Part shown: positions 7,868 through 17,068 of the stretch, in pieces
Numbering within the stretch: the stretch's first letter is position 1
How the letters are laid out: each line of letters starts with the position of its first letter
Notes under the pieces: generated by a model
Seen by the model: the letters and a program-made list of their open reading frames with translations, nothing else
What the model was told of the DNA's origin: nothing
Databases searched by the model: none
Position numbers and translations under genes: made by a program
Origin: JBMNKL01 sp050952225
GTDB taxonomy: Bacteria > Bacillota > Clostridia > Acetivibrionales > DTU013
Direction of reading: 5' to 3'
DNA: 64,000 nucleotides
NCBI GenBank assembly: GCA_050952225.1
Contig: JBMNKL010000003.1
Span: forward strand, 186,001-250,000

Positions 7868-9595
7868 ATGGTTAAAAAACTTCTCCCATGCCTGGGGAAA
7901 TACAAATGGTATGCCGTATTGACACCGATAATGGTAATCGGTGAAGTTTTGCTTGAAATATATATACCTTTTTTGATGTCAAAAATCATTGATGTCGGCA
8001 TCAAGAACGCGGATGTGGGCTACGTGACAAGAACCGGCGGAATCATGGTGCTTATGGCATTGGTTTCGCTCCTGTTTGGCGCATTATCAGGCAAGTTCGC
8101 GGCTAAAGCCGGCGCAGGTTTCGCAAAAGGCATCCGGCAAAAGCTGTTTTACAAGATACAGGATTTTTCATTCGCGAACATAGACAGGTTTAGCACGGCG
8201 TCGCTTATCACCCGGCTAACAACGGATGTAACGCATACCCAGATTGCTTTCATGATGGTTATACGGATGCTTGTGCGTTCTCCTATCATGCTGGCCAGCG
8301 CTGCCAGCATGGCACTGTCCATTAACAGAAGGCTGTCCCTCATTTTTTTGGTGGCTATTCCTGTATTGGGGCTTGGACTGGGATTCATCGCGATAAAGGC
8401 CTTTCCGCTTTTCAGGAAAATGCTTGAAAAGTATGACTCAATGAACGCGTCCGTCCAGGAGAATCTTATTGCTATCAGGGTTGTAAAAGCTTTTGTCCGA
8501 AAAGATTATGAAAACGAAAAATTTATAGAAGCGGCGACAGCATTGCAAGATGCCCAAAAGAAAGCGGAACGGGTTTTAGTATTGAACATGCCGCTGATGA
8601 TGTTTACCATGAATGCCTGTATGATAGCAATTATATGGTTTGGGGGGCATTTTATAATAGCCGGAGAAATGATGGCCGGCGAGTTTTTCAGCTTTTTAAC
8701 GTATATAACCCAGATTCTCACGTCGCTGATGATGATTTCATTTGCATTCGTGGGCATAGTGATGTCGAGGGCGTCAGTCAGCCGTATTATCGAAGTATTT
8801 GACGAGGAGCCGGGCATTTCGGACTTTGATGCAGATGAAGATTTACAGGCGGAAGACGGCTCCGTCATTTTCGAAAACGTTTCGTTCAGTTATGCAAACA
8901 GGAGCGACAACCTTACGTTAAAAGACATAAACCTGAAGATAAATCCGGGGGAAACGGTAGGAATTATCGGTGGCACCGGTTCTGCAAAAACGACGCTTGT
9001 GCAGCTGATTCCACGGCTGTATGACGTGTTTGACGGCAGGGTGCTTGTCGGTGGTCGCGATGTGAGGGATTACAGGCTTGATGTACTGCGTAACGCGGTG
9101 TCAATGGTGCTTCAAAATAATGTCCTGTTTTCGGGGACGATCAGGGAAAACTTGAAGATGGGCAATGAAAATGCTTCGGATGAAGAAATTGAAGCAGCCT
9201 GTAAGATTGCCCAGGCACACGGATTTATCATGTCTTTCAGGGATGGATACGAAACGGTTTTGGGACAGGGCGGAGTGAACTTGTCCGGCGGACAGAAGCA
9301 AAGGCTCTGTATAGCGAGAGCGCTTTTAAAAAGACCGAAAATCATCATACTTGACGATAGCACCAGTGCCGTTGATACGGCTACCGACAGTAAAATAAGG
9401 GAGGCGCTGAAAGAAAATCTTGATGGCATGACTACCATCATTATTGCGCAGCGGATTGCTTCCGTCCGCGATGCGGACAAAATAATCGTGCTTGACGAAG
9501 GACGCATTGCTGCCGTGGGCACGCACGAGGAACTCCTGGCAAGCAGCGATATATACCACGAGGTTTACGAATCGCAGCAGAAGGGGGTGGCATAG
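7868..9595 (+). CDS. heterodimeric ABC exporter subunit, ATP-binding/permease (degenerate-site NBD)
   Basis: Half-transporter of 575 residues: six-helix ABC exporter membrane domain (about 1-310), then a nucleotide-binding domain. The Walker A is GGTGSAKTT, the signature is canonical (LSGGQKQR), and the Walker B region reads LDDSTSAVD, with Asp where the catalytic Glu normally stands. The partner gene at 9596 has the reverse pattern (LDEATSSID with a non-canonical LSQGQ signature). This is the classic complementary arrangement of heterodimeric exporters such as BmrCD or TM287/288 (known families), with one inactive ATP site. Probably a multidrug or lipid exporter. The stop is directly followed by the partner start (9595/9596). 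Confidence 0.93.
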   Translation: MVKKLLPCLGKYKWYAVLTPIMVIGEVLLEIYIPFLMSKIIDVGIKNADVGYVTRTGGIMVLMALVSLLFGALSGKFAAKAGAGFAKGIRQKLFYKIQDFSFANIDRFSTASLITRLTTDVTHTQIAFMMVIRMLVRSPIMLASAASMALSINRRLSLIFLVAIPVLGLGLGFIAIKAFPLFRKMLEKYDSMNASVQENLIAIRVVKAFVRKDYENEKFIEAATALQDAQKKAERVLVLNMPLMMFTMNACMIAIIWFGGHFIIAGEMMAGEFFSFLTYITQILTSLMMISFAFVGIVMSRASVSRIIEVFDEEPGISDFDADEDLQAEDGSVIFENVSFSYANRSDNLTLKDINLKINPGETVGIIGGTGSAKTTLVQLIPRLYDVFDGRVLVGGRDVRDYRLDVLRNAVSMVLQNNVLFSGTIRENLKMGNENASDEEIEAACKIAQAHGFIMSFRDGYETVLGQGGVNLSGGQKQRLCIARALLKRPKIIILDDSTSAVDTATDSKIREALKENLDGMTTIIIAQRIASVRDADKIIVLDEGRIAAVGTHEELLASSDIYHEVYESQQKGVA

Positions 9596-11519
9596 ATGAC
9601 AGGGACCAACAAGGACACCAAGACTGTGCCGCCAGGCCCCGGCCCGCGGTCAAGGTCTTTTGAAAGGCCTAAAAATGTTAAGAGAACGCTTTCGAGGATT
9701 CTTAAACACATGTTCGCCTATAAATTCCAGCTTGTCTTTATAGCGATAGGCATTGTCGGCAGTTCGTTGTCGAGTGTGGCCGGGACATACATGATAAAAC
9801 CGGTTATAAACGACTATATTGTACCGGCTATAGGCCGGGAAAACCCTGATTTGTCCGGGTTTATATCGATGATTTGCCTGATTGCGGCGATATATGTTTT
9901 CGGCATTATTTGCGCTTACATTTATAACCGGCTTATGATAAACGTTTCAATAGGTGTATTGACAAGGATCAGGACGGATATGTTCACGCATATGCAGAAT
10001 CTGCCCTTAAAGTATTTTGACACCCATACCCACGGCGAGCTGATGAGCCGATTTACCAATGATACGGATACATTGCGCGAAATGCTCAGTCGCGGTATAC
10101 CTCAGTTCTTTTCATCGGCAATTACCGTAACTGGCGTATTTGTAATGATGCTTGTTTTGAGCCCCGCCCTGACGCTTGTTGTGATTGCCATGCTTGCCGT
10201 TATGTTGTTTACGATAAAGAAAATAGGAAGCAACAGCGCCAGGTATTTTATCAGGCAGCAGAAAGAACTTGGCAGGATAAACGGTTTTATCGAGGAAATG
10301 ATAGAAGGGCAGAAGGTTGTAAAGGTATTTTGCCGCGAAGGTCATGTGAAGCGGGAGTTTGACAGGCTTAATGAAGACTTGTACAGCGCGTCGGCAAGCG
10401 CCCATACGTTTGCCAATATACTTATGCCCATTATGGGAAACCTTTCTTACGCCCATTACGCGCTTATAGCAACCGTCGGCGCCATGCTTGCAATCAACGG
10501 ATACACCGATATCGGGACAATTGGTTCAATCCTGCAGTATACCCGCACTTTCACGCATCCGATTACCCAGCTGTCCCAATTGTTTAACCAGATCCTTTCA
10601 GCCCTTGCGGGCGCGGAACGCATATTCAGCCTCCTGGATGAGGAGGTCGAAGTGGATGACGGGTATGTAACACTGGTAAACGCCAAAAAAGACGAGTCGG
10701 GAATATTCACCGAGGCCGATCATCATACCGGGATCTGGGCGTGGAAGCAACCCCGCCGGGACGGCAGCGTTACTTACACCGAGCTGAGGGGCGATGTCCG
10801 GTTCGAGGATGTTACCTTTGGCTATGAAAAGGATAAAGTAGGTTTTGAAAGGAATCAGCCTATATGCCAAGCCTGGCCAAAAGGTAGCGCTGGTTGGTTC
10901 GACGGGAGCCGGAAAGACCACGATTACGAACCTGATAAACCGTTTTTATGATGTGCCGGACGGTAAAATCCGCTTTGACGGGATTAACATAAACAAGATA
11001 AAAAAAGATGATTTGAGGCGCTCCCTGGCCATGGTGCTGCAGGATACGCACCTGTTTACGGGGACGGTAATGGAAAATATCCGTTACGGAAAACTGGACG
11101 CGACCGATGAAGAGGTGATTGCCGCCGCCAGGCTGGCCAACGCCCACTTCTTTATCAGCCACCTGCCGCAAGGCTACCAGACGGTATTGACGTCAGACGG
11201 GGCCAACCTGAGCCAGGGACAGCGGCAGCTTATCGCAATCGCCAGGGCTGCGGTGGCCAATCCTCCCGTGCTGATCCTTGATGAGGCGACAAGCTCCATT
11301 GACACACGTACGGAGGCGCTGATTCAAAAGGGAATGGATAAGCTGATGGAGGGCAGGACTGTTTTTGTTATCGCCCACAGGCTTTCCACCGTGCGGAACG
11401 CGAACGTTATAATCGTGCTTGAAAACGGGGAAATAATCGAACGCGGCACCCATGACGAACTGATAGCGCAAAGGGGCAAATACTACCAGCTTTACACGGG
11501 CATGCTCGAACTGTCATGA
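9596..11519 (+). pseudogene. heterodimeric ABC exporter subunit, ATP-binding/permease, with a +1 frameshift
   Basis: Second half of the exporter. The frame from ATG 9596 encodes an extended N-terminus, the six-helix membrane domain and the start of the nucleotide-binding domain up to RFEDVTFGYEKDK. It then loses homology and stops at 10951. The remaining domain (KGISLYAKPGQKVALVG, Walker A GSTGAGKTT, signature LSQGQRQL, Walker B LILDEATSSID, H-loop IAHRLSTV) continues in the +1 frame from about 10845 to 11519. One extra G in GTAGGTTTTG (10841-10842) accounts for the shift. Removing it gives about 640 residues, normal for this subunit. The shift precedes the P-loop, so frameshifting at the later stop could not rescue it. 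As read, the exporter lacks its catalytically competent Walker B site. Real mutation and sequence error are both possible. Confidence 0.85.
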
Positions 11520-11582
11520 ATATTTGCGGAGCATGAACCCGGAAAGGTCGCGGCCGGAGCAGGAAGCCCAGTCGCCGACCGC

Positions 11583-12229
11583 CTATGTGTGCTTGTAGTA
11601 AAAAATGGCAAGCTGTGTCCTGTCTCTCAAGTCCAGCTTTTCAAGGATAACGCTTATGTAATTGCGCACCGTGCCTTCGCTTAAGTATAGGGTCTCGGAT
11701 ATTTCCTTGTTGGACAGCCCGTTTGCCACCAGCTTGATTATTTCGATTTCCTTTTCGCTCAAATTGAAGGAACTGATCCCGGTTCAGCTTTTTCGCCGGT
11801 TTTGCCGTGTTGCCGGCATTGCCTCTTTAATGTGCGCGAATTTTGAAATTATTTCGTCGCCGAATACCCTTTGTCCCATAAATACAGCCTTGACAGACGG
11901 TATGATGCTTTCGAAATCCTGTTTCAAAATATATCCTTTTGCCCCGATCTGAAACGCTTTCGCTATGTATTCGTCGTCGGAGAAGGTGGTTAAAAATAAA
12001 ATCCTGGCGTTACCATCTTCTTTTAGTATTATTTCGGCGGCTTCCAGGCCCGTCATGTTGTCCATCCTGATATCCATCAGCAAAACGTCGGGCTTTAGTT
12101 CATGATACAGCTCCACGGCTTCCTGGCCGCTGTTCCCGGTTCCGACCACCTCTATTTCCTTGTCTGCTTCCAGTATTGTTTTTAATGACTGGAAACCAGC
12201 CTGTCGTCATCCACGATCAATATTCTCAA
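11583..12229 (-). pseudogene. NarL/LuxR-type response regulator, broken by a frameshift and an in-frame TGA
   Basis: Response regulator partner of the histidine kinase upstream. TTG 12229 has AAAGGAGGA nine bases before it and begins LRILIVDDDRLV, the acidic pocket of a receiver domain. One base appears to be missing near 12192; the rest of the receiver continues in another frame (QSLKTILEADKEIEVVG, LLMDIRMDNMTG with the phospho-Asp, FLTTFSDDEY, KGYILK). An in-frame TGA at 11784-11786 then falls in the linker. Beyond it, in the same frame, lies an intact LuxR-type HTH (NLSEKEIEIIKLVANG, then SEGTVRNYISVILEKL) ending at TAG 11583-11585. The gene start overlaps the kinase 3' end. As written it cannot make a full regulator. 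Confidence 0.85.
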
Positions 12230-13349
12230 GCCCGGATTCCTCCTTTGGAACGGAAATGAAAATTTCGAAACCGTTTTCCGTCAGTATATTTATATTGCCG
12301 TTAAAAGACCGCACCCTTTCGGTTATATTCTTCAGCCCGAGGCCGCCGTCGCTGCGGGAACTTTTTACTGTGCCGTTATCCCTGATAATCAACTGGTATA
12401 GCGCAGGGTGCTCATTAAATATTATCGACGCGTGGGTTGCGTTTGAATGCTTGATTATATTGGACAGGGCTTCCTTTACAATTGAAATGAACGCGTACTT
12501 GAGTTTTCTGCCCGGGTTGCTGTTGATGTTATATTCATAGCTTATCCCGCAGAAGGTGAATTTCTTCACCAGTTCCTTTACCTGGGCGTCAAGGTCGATC
12601 GATTCGTCATACAGCTTGTGAACACTGGCCCTGATGCTGTCCATTGCCTGGGACAACGTGTCGTTGAGGGTTTCGAGGTTGTCCCTGGTTTTTTCATCCC
12701 GGTTGATGGTAAGAAGCGCGCCTGCCTGCAATATGGCGCTTGATAAAAGGTGCCCGACATTGTCGTGAATTTCCCGGGCTATCCGGTTCCTTTCGTTTAA
12801 AGTTGCCAGGTTTAGCTCAATATCCTGGTTTTCCAGTAATTCGCTGCGCTGCTTCTTCAGCTGGATCGACATTTCCCTTGCCGCGTCGCCCAGTTCGTTG
12901 CACCTGGCATATAGCCTGGACTGTGATTCCATGTGGTATTTGACTAATATGCTCAATACAAGGAGGATTATTATTACGGATAGCGTTTGAACGGAAGCGG
13001 ACCGGGCGAAATATAAAACCGGTATTATACCCAGGAGGTTGATGTACTGGTACTTGCAGAAAAACATGTCGTATGCGATCAAGGGCAGAAATACTACCAG
13101 CGGGGGCAAAAAACAGGATAAAATGATAAATCCCGCGGTCAGAGCGGTCTTTATCCTGTTGTCGTCAAAGTAGCTCAGGAACCCGCTGAAAATGACGCTG
13201 ACGAGCATTATTGCCACACCGGCGTCCATACCGGCGTGGACAAGGTATATGATCACGCAGCATATAAAGATGACAAGCTTATCCGCCAGGCTCAAAAAAA
13301 CAGGCATAAACAACCATATCCCATACCAGGTATTAAATATCCTAATCAA
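12207..13349 (-). CDS. sensor histidine kinase, HisKA_3/DesK-NarX type
   Basis: Membrane histidine kinase of 380 residues. The first about 135 residues form four to five hydrophobic helices with very short loops, so sensing is probably in or at the membrane. A coiled stretch follows (about 140-180). The HisKA_3 phospho-acceptor box ERNRIAREIHDNVGH has His195. The ATPase domain carries VKEALSNIIKHSNAT (N box), IRDNGTV (G1) and GGLGLKNITERV (G2). The start is TTG 13349 with only a weak GATGG upstream, so it is uncertain. It pairs with the overlapping response regulator and is divergent from the ABC-2 exporter genes, its likely target. Confidence 0.9.
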   Translation of the reverse strand: MIRIFNTWYGIWLFMPVFLSLADKLVIFICCVIIYLVHAGMDAGVAIMLVSVIFSGFLSYFDDNRIKTALTAGFIILSCFLPPLVVFLPLIAYDMFFCKYQYINLLGIIPVLYFARSASVQTLSVIIILLVLSILVKYHMESQSRLYARCNELGDAAREMSIQLKKQRSELLENQDIELNLATLNERNRIAREIHDNVGHLLSSAILQAGALLTINRDEKTRDNLETLNDTLSQAMDSIRASVHKLYDESIDLDAQVKELVKKFTFCGISYEYNINSNPGRKLKYAFISIVKEALSNIIKHSNATHASIIFNEHPALYQLIIRDNGTVKSSRSDGGLGLKNITERVRSFNGNINILTENGFEIFISVPKEESGLENIDRG

Positions 13350-13454
13350 ATATTACCATCTGCTTTTATCAATTACAATTGTAAGTTTTCATATTCCAAG
13401 GGTTGTAATCCTCTGCGAGTATATCCCGCTGCTTAGACTTGCGCTGTGTTGTTT

Positions 13455-13490
13455 GTGACATTTGTCACGCGGGAATGTGATTTGCGGCAC
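13455..13490 (+). promoter_or_regulatory. paired palindromes before the ABC-2 exporter, candidate response-regulator sites
   Basis: GTGACA-TT-TGTCAC (13455-13468) is a perfect 6+6 inverted repeat. GTGATTTGCGGCAC (13477-13490) is a degenerate copy exactly 22 bp downstream, two helical turns. A TACAAT -10-like element (13492-13497) follows immediately with no recognisable -35 at 17 bp, as expected for an activator-dependent promoter. Confidence 0.5.
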
Positions 13491-13552
13491 TTACAATAAA
13501 AAGATATCCGAAGTATCATTAGCATGAAGAACGTATGCCAGGGGGATGAAAA

Positions 13553-14485
13553 ATGGTTGTAAAGGTTAAGGATCTTGTCAAGCGCTATGGCGATCTGGTC
13601 GCGCTTGACCATCTGTCGCTCTCGGTAAGCGAGGGAGAGGTTTTCGGCTTGCTCGGGCCGAACGGATCCGGGAAAACAACGGCTATTAACTGCATTTTAT
13701 CGCTGCTTGAGTACGACAAGGGGGAGATAGAAATTTTCGGCCGGCCTATGACGCCGGAAGCGTACGATATAAAGCGTGATATCGGTATTGTTATGCAGAA
13801 TGTGGCTGTTTACGAGGAACTTACGGTGTATGAAAATATTGACTATTTCTGCGGATTATATGTTGAAGATAAGGCCCTCAGAAAGAAGCTTGTTGATGAA
13901 GCGATTGAATTTGTGGGACTGCGCGAGTTTGTGAAGTTTTATCCCAAGAAGTTAAGCGGGGGTCTTCTGAGGAGGTTGAACATCGCCTGCGGTATAGCGC
14001 ACAAGCCAAGGCTGATCATCATGGACGAACCGACCGTGGCGGTCGACCCTCAGAGCAGGAACAAGATACTCGAAGGCATCCTGGAGCTGAACAGGCAAGG
14101 GGCGACAGTGATATACACGTCCCATTACATGGAAGAAGTAGAGATGATCTGCAGCAGGATAATGATACTGGATAAAGGCAGGGAACTGGCTACCGGCACG
14201 AAGGATGAACTTAAATCAATGATTTCTATGGGCGAAAAGATTACGGTGGAATCATACGGCGTGACCGGGGAACAGGTTTCGGCATTGAAGGAACTGCCGC
14301 ATGTTGTTTCTGTTGAATACAAGGACCACAAGCTTGTAATCAAATCCGGCAAGGGTAAAAACAACCTGGAAACCGTACTGGATTTCATCAGGAAAGAGGG
14401 AATCCAGTTTGGCAAAATATACTCTGAATTGCCCACTTTAAACGATGTTTTCCTGGAGATAACGGGAAAAGAACTGAGGGATTGA
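13553..14485 (+). CDS. ABC transporter ATP-binding protein (ABC-2 exporter)
   Basis: ATPase of 310 residues for the two permeases that follow. Walker A is GLLGPNGSGKTT, then the Q-loop (GIVMQNVAVYEELTVYEN), the signature (KKLSGGLLRRLNIA, a slightly altered LSGGQ), Walker B (LIIMDEPTVAVD) and the H-loop (IYTSHYMEE). A C-terminal extension of about 80 residues is typical of DrrA/CcmA-like exporters. ATG 13553 follows AGGGGG at good spacing. Divergent from the histidine kinase, with candidate operators in the gap, so probably controlled by that two-component system. The substrate is unknown; antibiotic or lipid export is usual for this layout. Confidence 0.93.
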   Translation: MVVKVKDLVKRYGDLVALDHLSLSVSEGEVFGLLGPNGSGKTTAINCILSLLEYDKGEIEIFGRPMTPEAYDIKRDIGIVMQNVAVYEELTVYENIDYFCGLYVEDKALRKKLVDEAIEFVGLREFVKFYPKKLSGGLLRRLNIACGIAHKPRLIIMDEPTVAVDPQSRNKILEGILELNRQGATVIYTSHYMEEVEMICSRIMILDKGRELATGTKDELKSMISMGEKITVESYGVTGEQVSALKELPHVVSVEYKDHKLVIKSGKGKNNLETVLDFIRKEGIQFGKIYSELPTLNDVFLEITGKELRD

Positions 14486-14494
14486 GGAGGAGCA

Positions 14495-15634
14495 ATGATG
14501 TTTGTCCATATCTTCATATACAGGCTCAAATGCCTTTTACGGGACAGGGAAACCGTATTCTGGACCCTGATGTTCCCGATTATCCTGGCGGTACTTTATA
14601 ACCTGGCCTTTTCCAACCTGAACAAGGCAGAGGTTTTTAAAGCGATAGACATAGCGGTTGTGGATAATGAACAATACCGGGATGACATTTCATTCAAAAC
14701 GGCTATGGAAGAGGCTTCCAGGGGCGAAGACAGGTTGTTCAACCTGACCGTAGCTTCGGAGCAGGATGCCGAACGTATGCTTAAGGATAATTCAATTGCG
14801 GGTTATATCGCTGCCGGGAACCCGCCGAAGCTTATCGTAAGAAAATCGGGCATCAGCCAGAGTATAATAAAGAGCTTTATAGATAATTATATCCAGACGG
14901 TTTCCGCTGCCAAATCAATACTGGCCGAAAACCCGGCGGCAGGGCAGGAGCTGTTTGCAAGCATTGCCGACAGCCGGCAATATGTCAGGGAAGTGTCCGG
15001 CACAAGCGTCGAGCCTGATAACGTGCTGAATTATTTTTATTCACTGATTGCCATGTCATGTTTGTACGGCGGATTTTTCGGGATGCGTGAAATTACGGAT
15101 ATCCAGGCCGATATTTCACCGCTTGCCGCAAGAGTGAACACAGCCCCGGTCCACAAGCTTAAAGCGTTTATAAGCAGCGTGTGCGCCGCATTCCTGGTGC
15201 ATGTCGCAGAAATGTTTGCGCTGCTGGTATTTTTGCGTTTTGTTATCAAGGTCGATTTTGGTTCAAAGACCGGTTATGTAATCCTGACTACGGTCGTAGG
15301 ATCTGCCGCGGGCATTGCATTCGGCGCGCTTGTCAGCGCAATAGCAAAGAAATCCGAAAATACGAAGGTCGGCATAATAATAAGCGTGAGCATGATTGGA
15401 TCTTTCCTGGCAGGCATGATGTACCAGGGCATGAAATACATCGTGGCAAAAAACGTACCGGTCCTGTCCTGGGTGAATCCGATCAACCTGGTTACCGACG
15501 CTTTTTACCGCCTTTACTATTATGACGGTTTTTCAAGATATTTTCTCAACCTGGGCGCCCTGCTGATTTTCATTTTTACATGTTGCACGGTGATTTATTT
15601 AATAATAAGGAGGCGCAGGTATGCAAGTCTTTAA
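14495..15634 (+). CDS. ABC-2 type transporter permease
   Basis: Permease of 379 residues in the ABC-2 family. One N-terminal membrane helix (around residues 20-40, LMFPIILAVLYNLAF) is followed by an extracytoplasmic domain of about 140 residues and then five helices from about 185 to the end. It starts ten bases after the ATPase stop with GAGGAG before ATG 14495. Its end overlaps the next permease gene by 14 bases, so the two are translationally coupled. They probably form a heterodimeric channel. Substrate not inferable. Confidence 0.88.
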   Translation: MMFVHIFIYRLKCLLRDRETVFWTLMFPIILAVLYNLAFSNLNKAEVFKAIDIAVVDNEQYRDDISFKTAMEEASRGEDRLFNLTVASEQDAERMLKDNSIAGYIAAGNPPKLIVRKSGISQSIIKSFIDNYIQTVSAAKSILAENPAAGQELFASIADSRQYVREVSGTSVEPDNVLNYFYSLIAMSCLYGGFFGMREITDIQADISPLAARVNTAPVHKLKAFISSVCAAFLVHVAEMFALLVFLRFVIKVDFGSKTGYVILTTVVGSAAGIAFGALVSAIAKKSENTKVGIIISVSMIGSFLAGMMYQGMKYIVAKNVPVLSWVNPINLVTDAFYRLYYYDGFSRYFLNLGALLIFIFTCCTVIYLIIRRRRYASL

Positions 15635-16787
15635 CCTTTGCTTGAAGATTCTCAGGAAGAACTTGCCGCTAATGATTATGTATATCGGCATTTTCCTGGG
15701 CGTGTCACTTATAATGTCTTTAAATATGTCAAACGAACGGAAAAAGGAAAGCCTCTTTAGCGGGACGAAAAGCGATATTGCATTTATAAGCGAAGAAAAC
15801 AGCATTTTTATAGAAGGACTAAAAAATGAGCTTGGAAAAGTCGCCAATTTTGTCGGGCTTCCGGAGGAGAAGGAAGCGCTGCAGGATGCGCTTTTTTTCA
15901 GGGAGGTATCGTATATCCTGCGAATACCCGAAGGTTTCACCGAAGACTTTATGAACGGCGGGGATATGCAGCTTGAAAAGACTGTTGTGCCGGGCTCGGC
16001 GAGCAACATTTATATCGATATTGCAATTAATAAATATCTTAATACCGCCAGGCTTTATATCGAGCATGTAAAGGATATTTCTCAGGAATCTCTTGTGAAA
16101 CAGCTTGAGTCGGATTTGTCAACCGACACGTCAGTAGAGCTTATGTCAACTGCCGGCAATGTGAAGGATACCGCTTACTCGAATTATTTTTACAACTACA
16201 TGGCATATTCGCTGTTATACATTCTTATTTTAGGGGTGAGCGTGCTGATGCTCGTGTTCCATGACAGCAATTTAAAAAAGAGGAATGCCTGCTCGCCTAT
16301 AAATGCATTCAGCGTCAATATGCAGTTCATGGGAGCGATTTTGCTGCTGACGTTTGCATCATGGCTGATAATGGTGGTATTCTGCATAATGTTTAACCTT
16401 GAAAACGCTCTTGGCATGAACACGGTTTGCTTTATCATGAATTCATTTGTTTTTGCTATTTGCGGCGCCAGCCTGAGCTTTTTGATCGGCAACCTAGTGA
16501 AAAGCAGGAGCGTGATTTCTGCGGCCAGCAACGTAGTTACGCTGGGGTTTTCATTTATCAGCGGAGTTTTTGTCCCGCAGCAGTTTATAGCGGATTTTGT
16601 TCTCAGGATTGCAAGCTTTACTCCGACGTACTGGTTTGTCAGGGCAAACAACCGTATTGCGGAGCTGACGCAATTTGATTTTTCAAGCCTTCAGCCTGTT
16701 TTTTCAGACATGCTGATGCAATTTGGTTTTGCGCTGGCGTTCCTCGCCGTCGCGCTGGTCGTTGGAAAGAGAAGGAGCCTGGCTTGA
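15621..16787 (+). CDS. ABC-2 type transporter permease
   Basis: Second permease, 388 residues, with the same plan as the gene before it: one N-terminal helix (LMIMYIGIFLGVSLIMSL), a large external loop (about 40-190) and five more helices towards the C-terminus. AAGGAGG precedes ATG 15621 inside the end of the preceding gene. Transcription probably stops before the separate L20-leader promoter at 16861. Weak hairpins exist in 16830-16860, but no clear terminator is seen. Confidence 0.87.
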   Translation: MQVFNLCLKILRKNLPLMIMYIGIFLGVSLIMSLNMSNERKKESLFSGTKSDIAFISEENSIFIEGLKNELGKVANFVGLPEEKEALQDALFFREVSYILRIPEGFTEDFMNGGDMQLEKTVVPGSASNIYIDIAINKYLNTARLYIEHVKDISQESLVKQLESDLSTDTSVELMSTAGNVKDTAYSNYFYNYMAYSLLYILILGVSVLMLVFHDSNLKKRNACSPINAFSVNMQFMGAILLLTFASWLIMVVFCIMFNLENALGMNTVCFIMNSFVFAICGASLSFLIGNLVKSRSVISAASNVVTLGFSFISGVFVPQQFIADFVLRIASFTPTYWFVRANNRIAELTQFDFSSLQPVFSDMLMQFGFALAFLAVALVVGKRRSLA

Positions 16788-16860
16788 AGCGGCAGAGTTG
16801 GCATGGCGCAAATTGGAGATTCGGCGGAGGAATGTCCGCAGGGTGTTATGCTTTTTTTCC

Positions 16861-16889
16861 TTGACAGACGTTATTGTTTCTGTTATGAT
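16861..16889 (+). promoter_or_regulatory. sigma-A promoter of infC-rpmI-rplT
   Basis: TTGACA (16861-16866), 17 bp, TATGAT (16884-16889): a near-consensus promoter placed just upstream of the L20 leader. Confidence 0.75.
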
Positions 16890-16895
16890 TATTCC

Positions 16896-17050
16896 GGAAA
16901 AACAAAGAAGAAGTCAACCGCTTCTCACCTTGCGGACTTGTCTTGCAAGGTTAATAGTTAAGGGAGTTGCTGCAAACCTGCTATTAGGTGGATTGACGGT
17001 CTTCTGCGATCCACTTTTTGTTTTGGTTTTTGCGGATAAAATTGTGAAAT
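16896..17050 (+). ncRNA. ribosomal protein L20-type leader RNA with intrinsic attenuator
   Basis: Untranslated leader of infC. It contains GAAGTCAACCGCTTCTCACC, a hallmark of Bacillota L20 leaders, and GGAGTTGCTGCAAACC. A terminator hairpin GTGGAT/ATCCAC (16988-16993 with 17009-17014) follows, ending in TTTTTGTTTT. In the known mechanism L20 binds the leader and promotes termination, lowering infC-rpmI-rplT expression. Assignment is from motif and position; no covariance search was done. Confidence 0.7.
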
Positions 17051-17068
17051 AATACTCGGAGGTGTTTA

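Noticed and set aside
11784..11786. TGA as selenocysteine in the response regulator
   Set aside because: It falls in the flexible linker between receiver and HTH, where no conserved Cys is expected, and I see no SECIS-like hairpin right after it.
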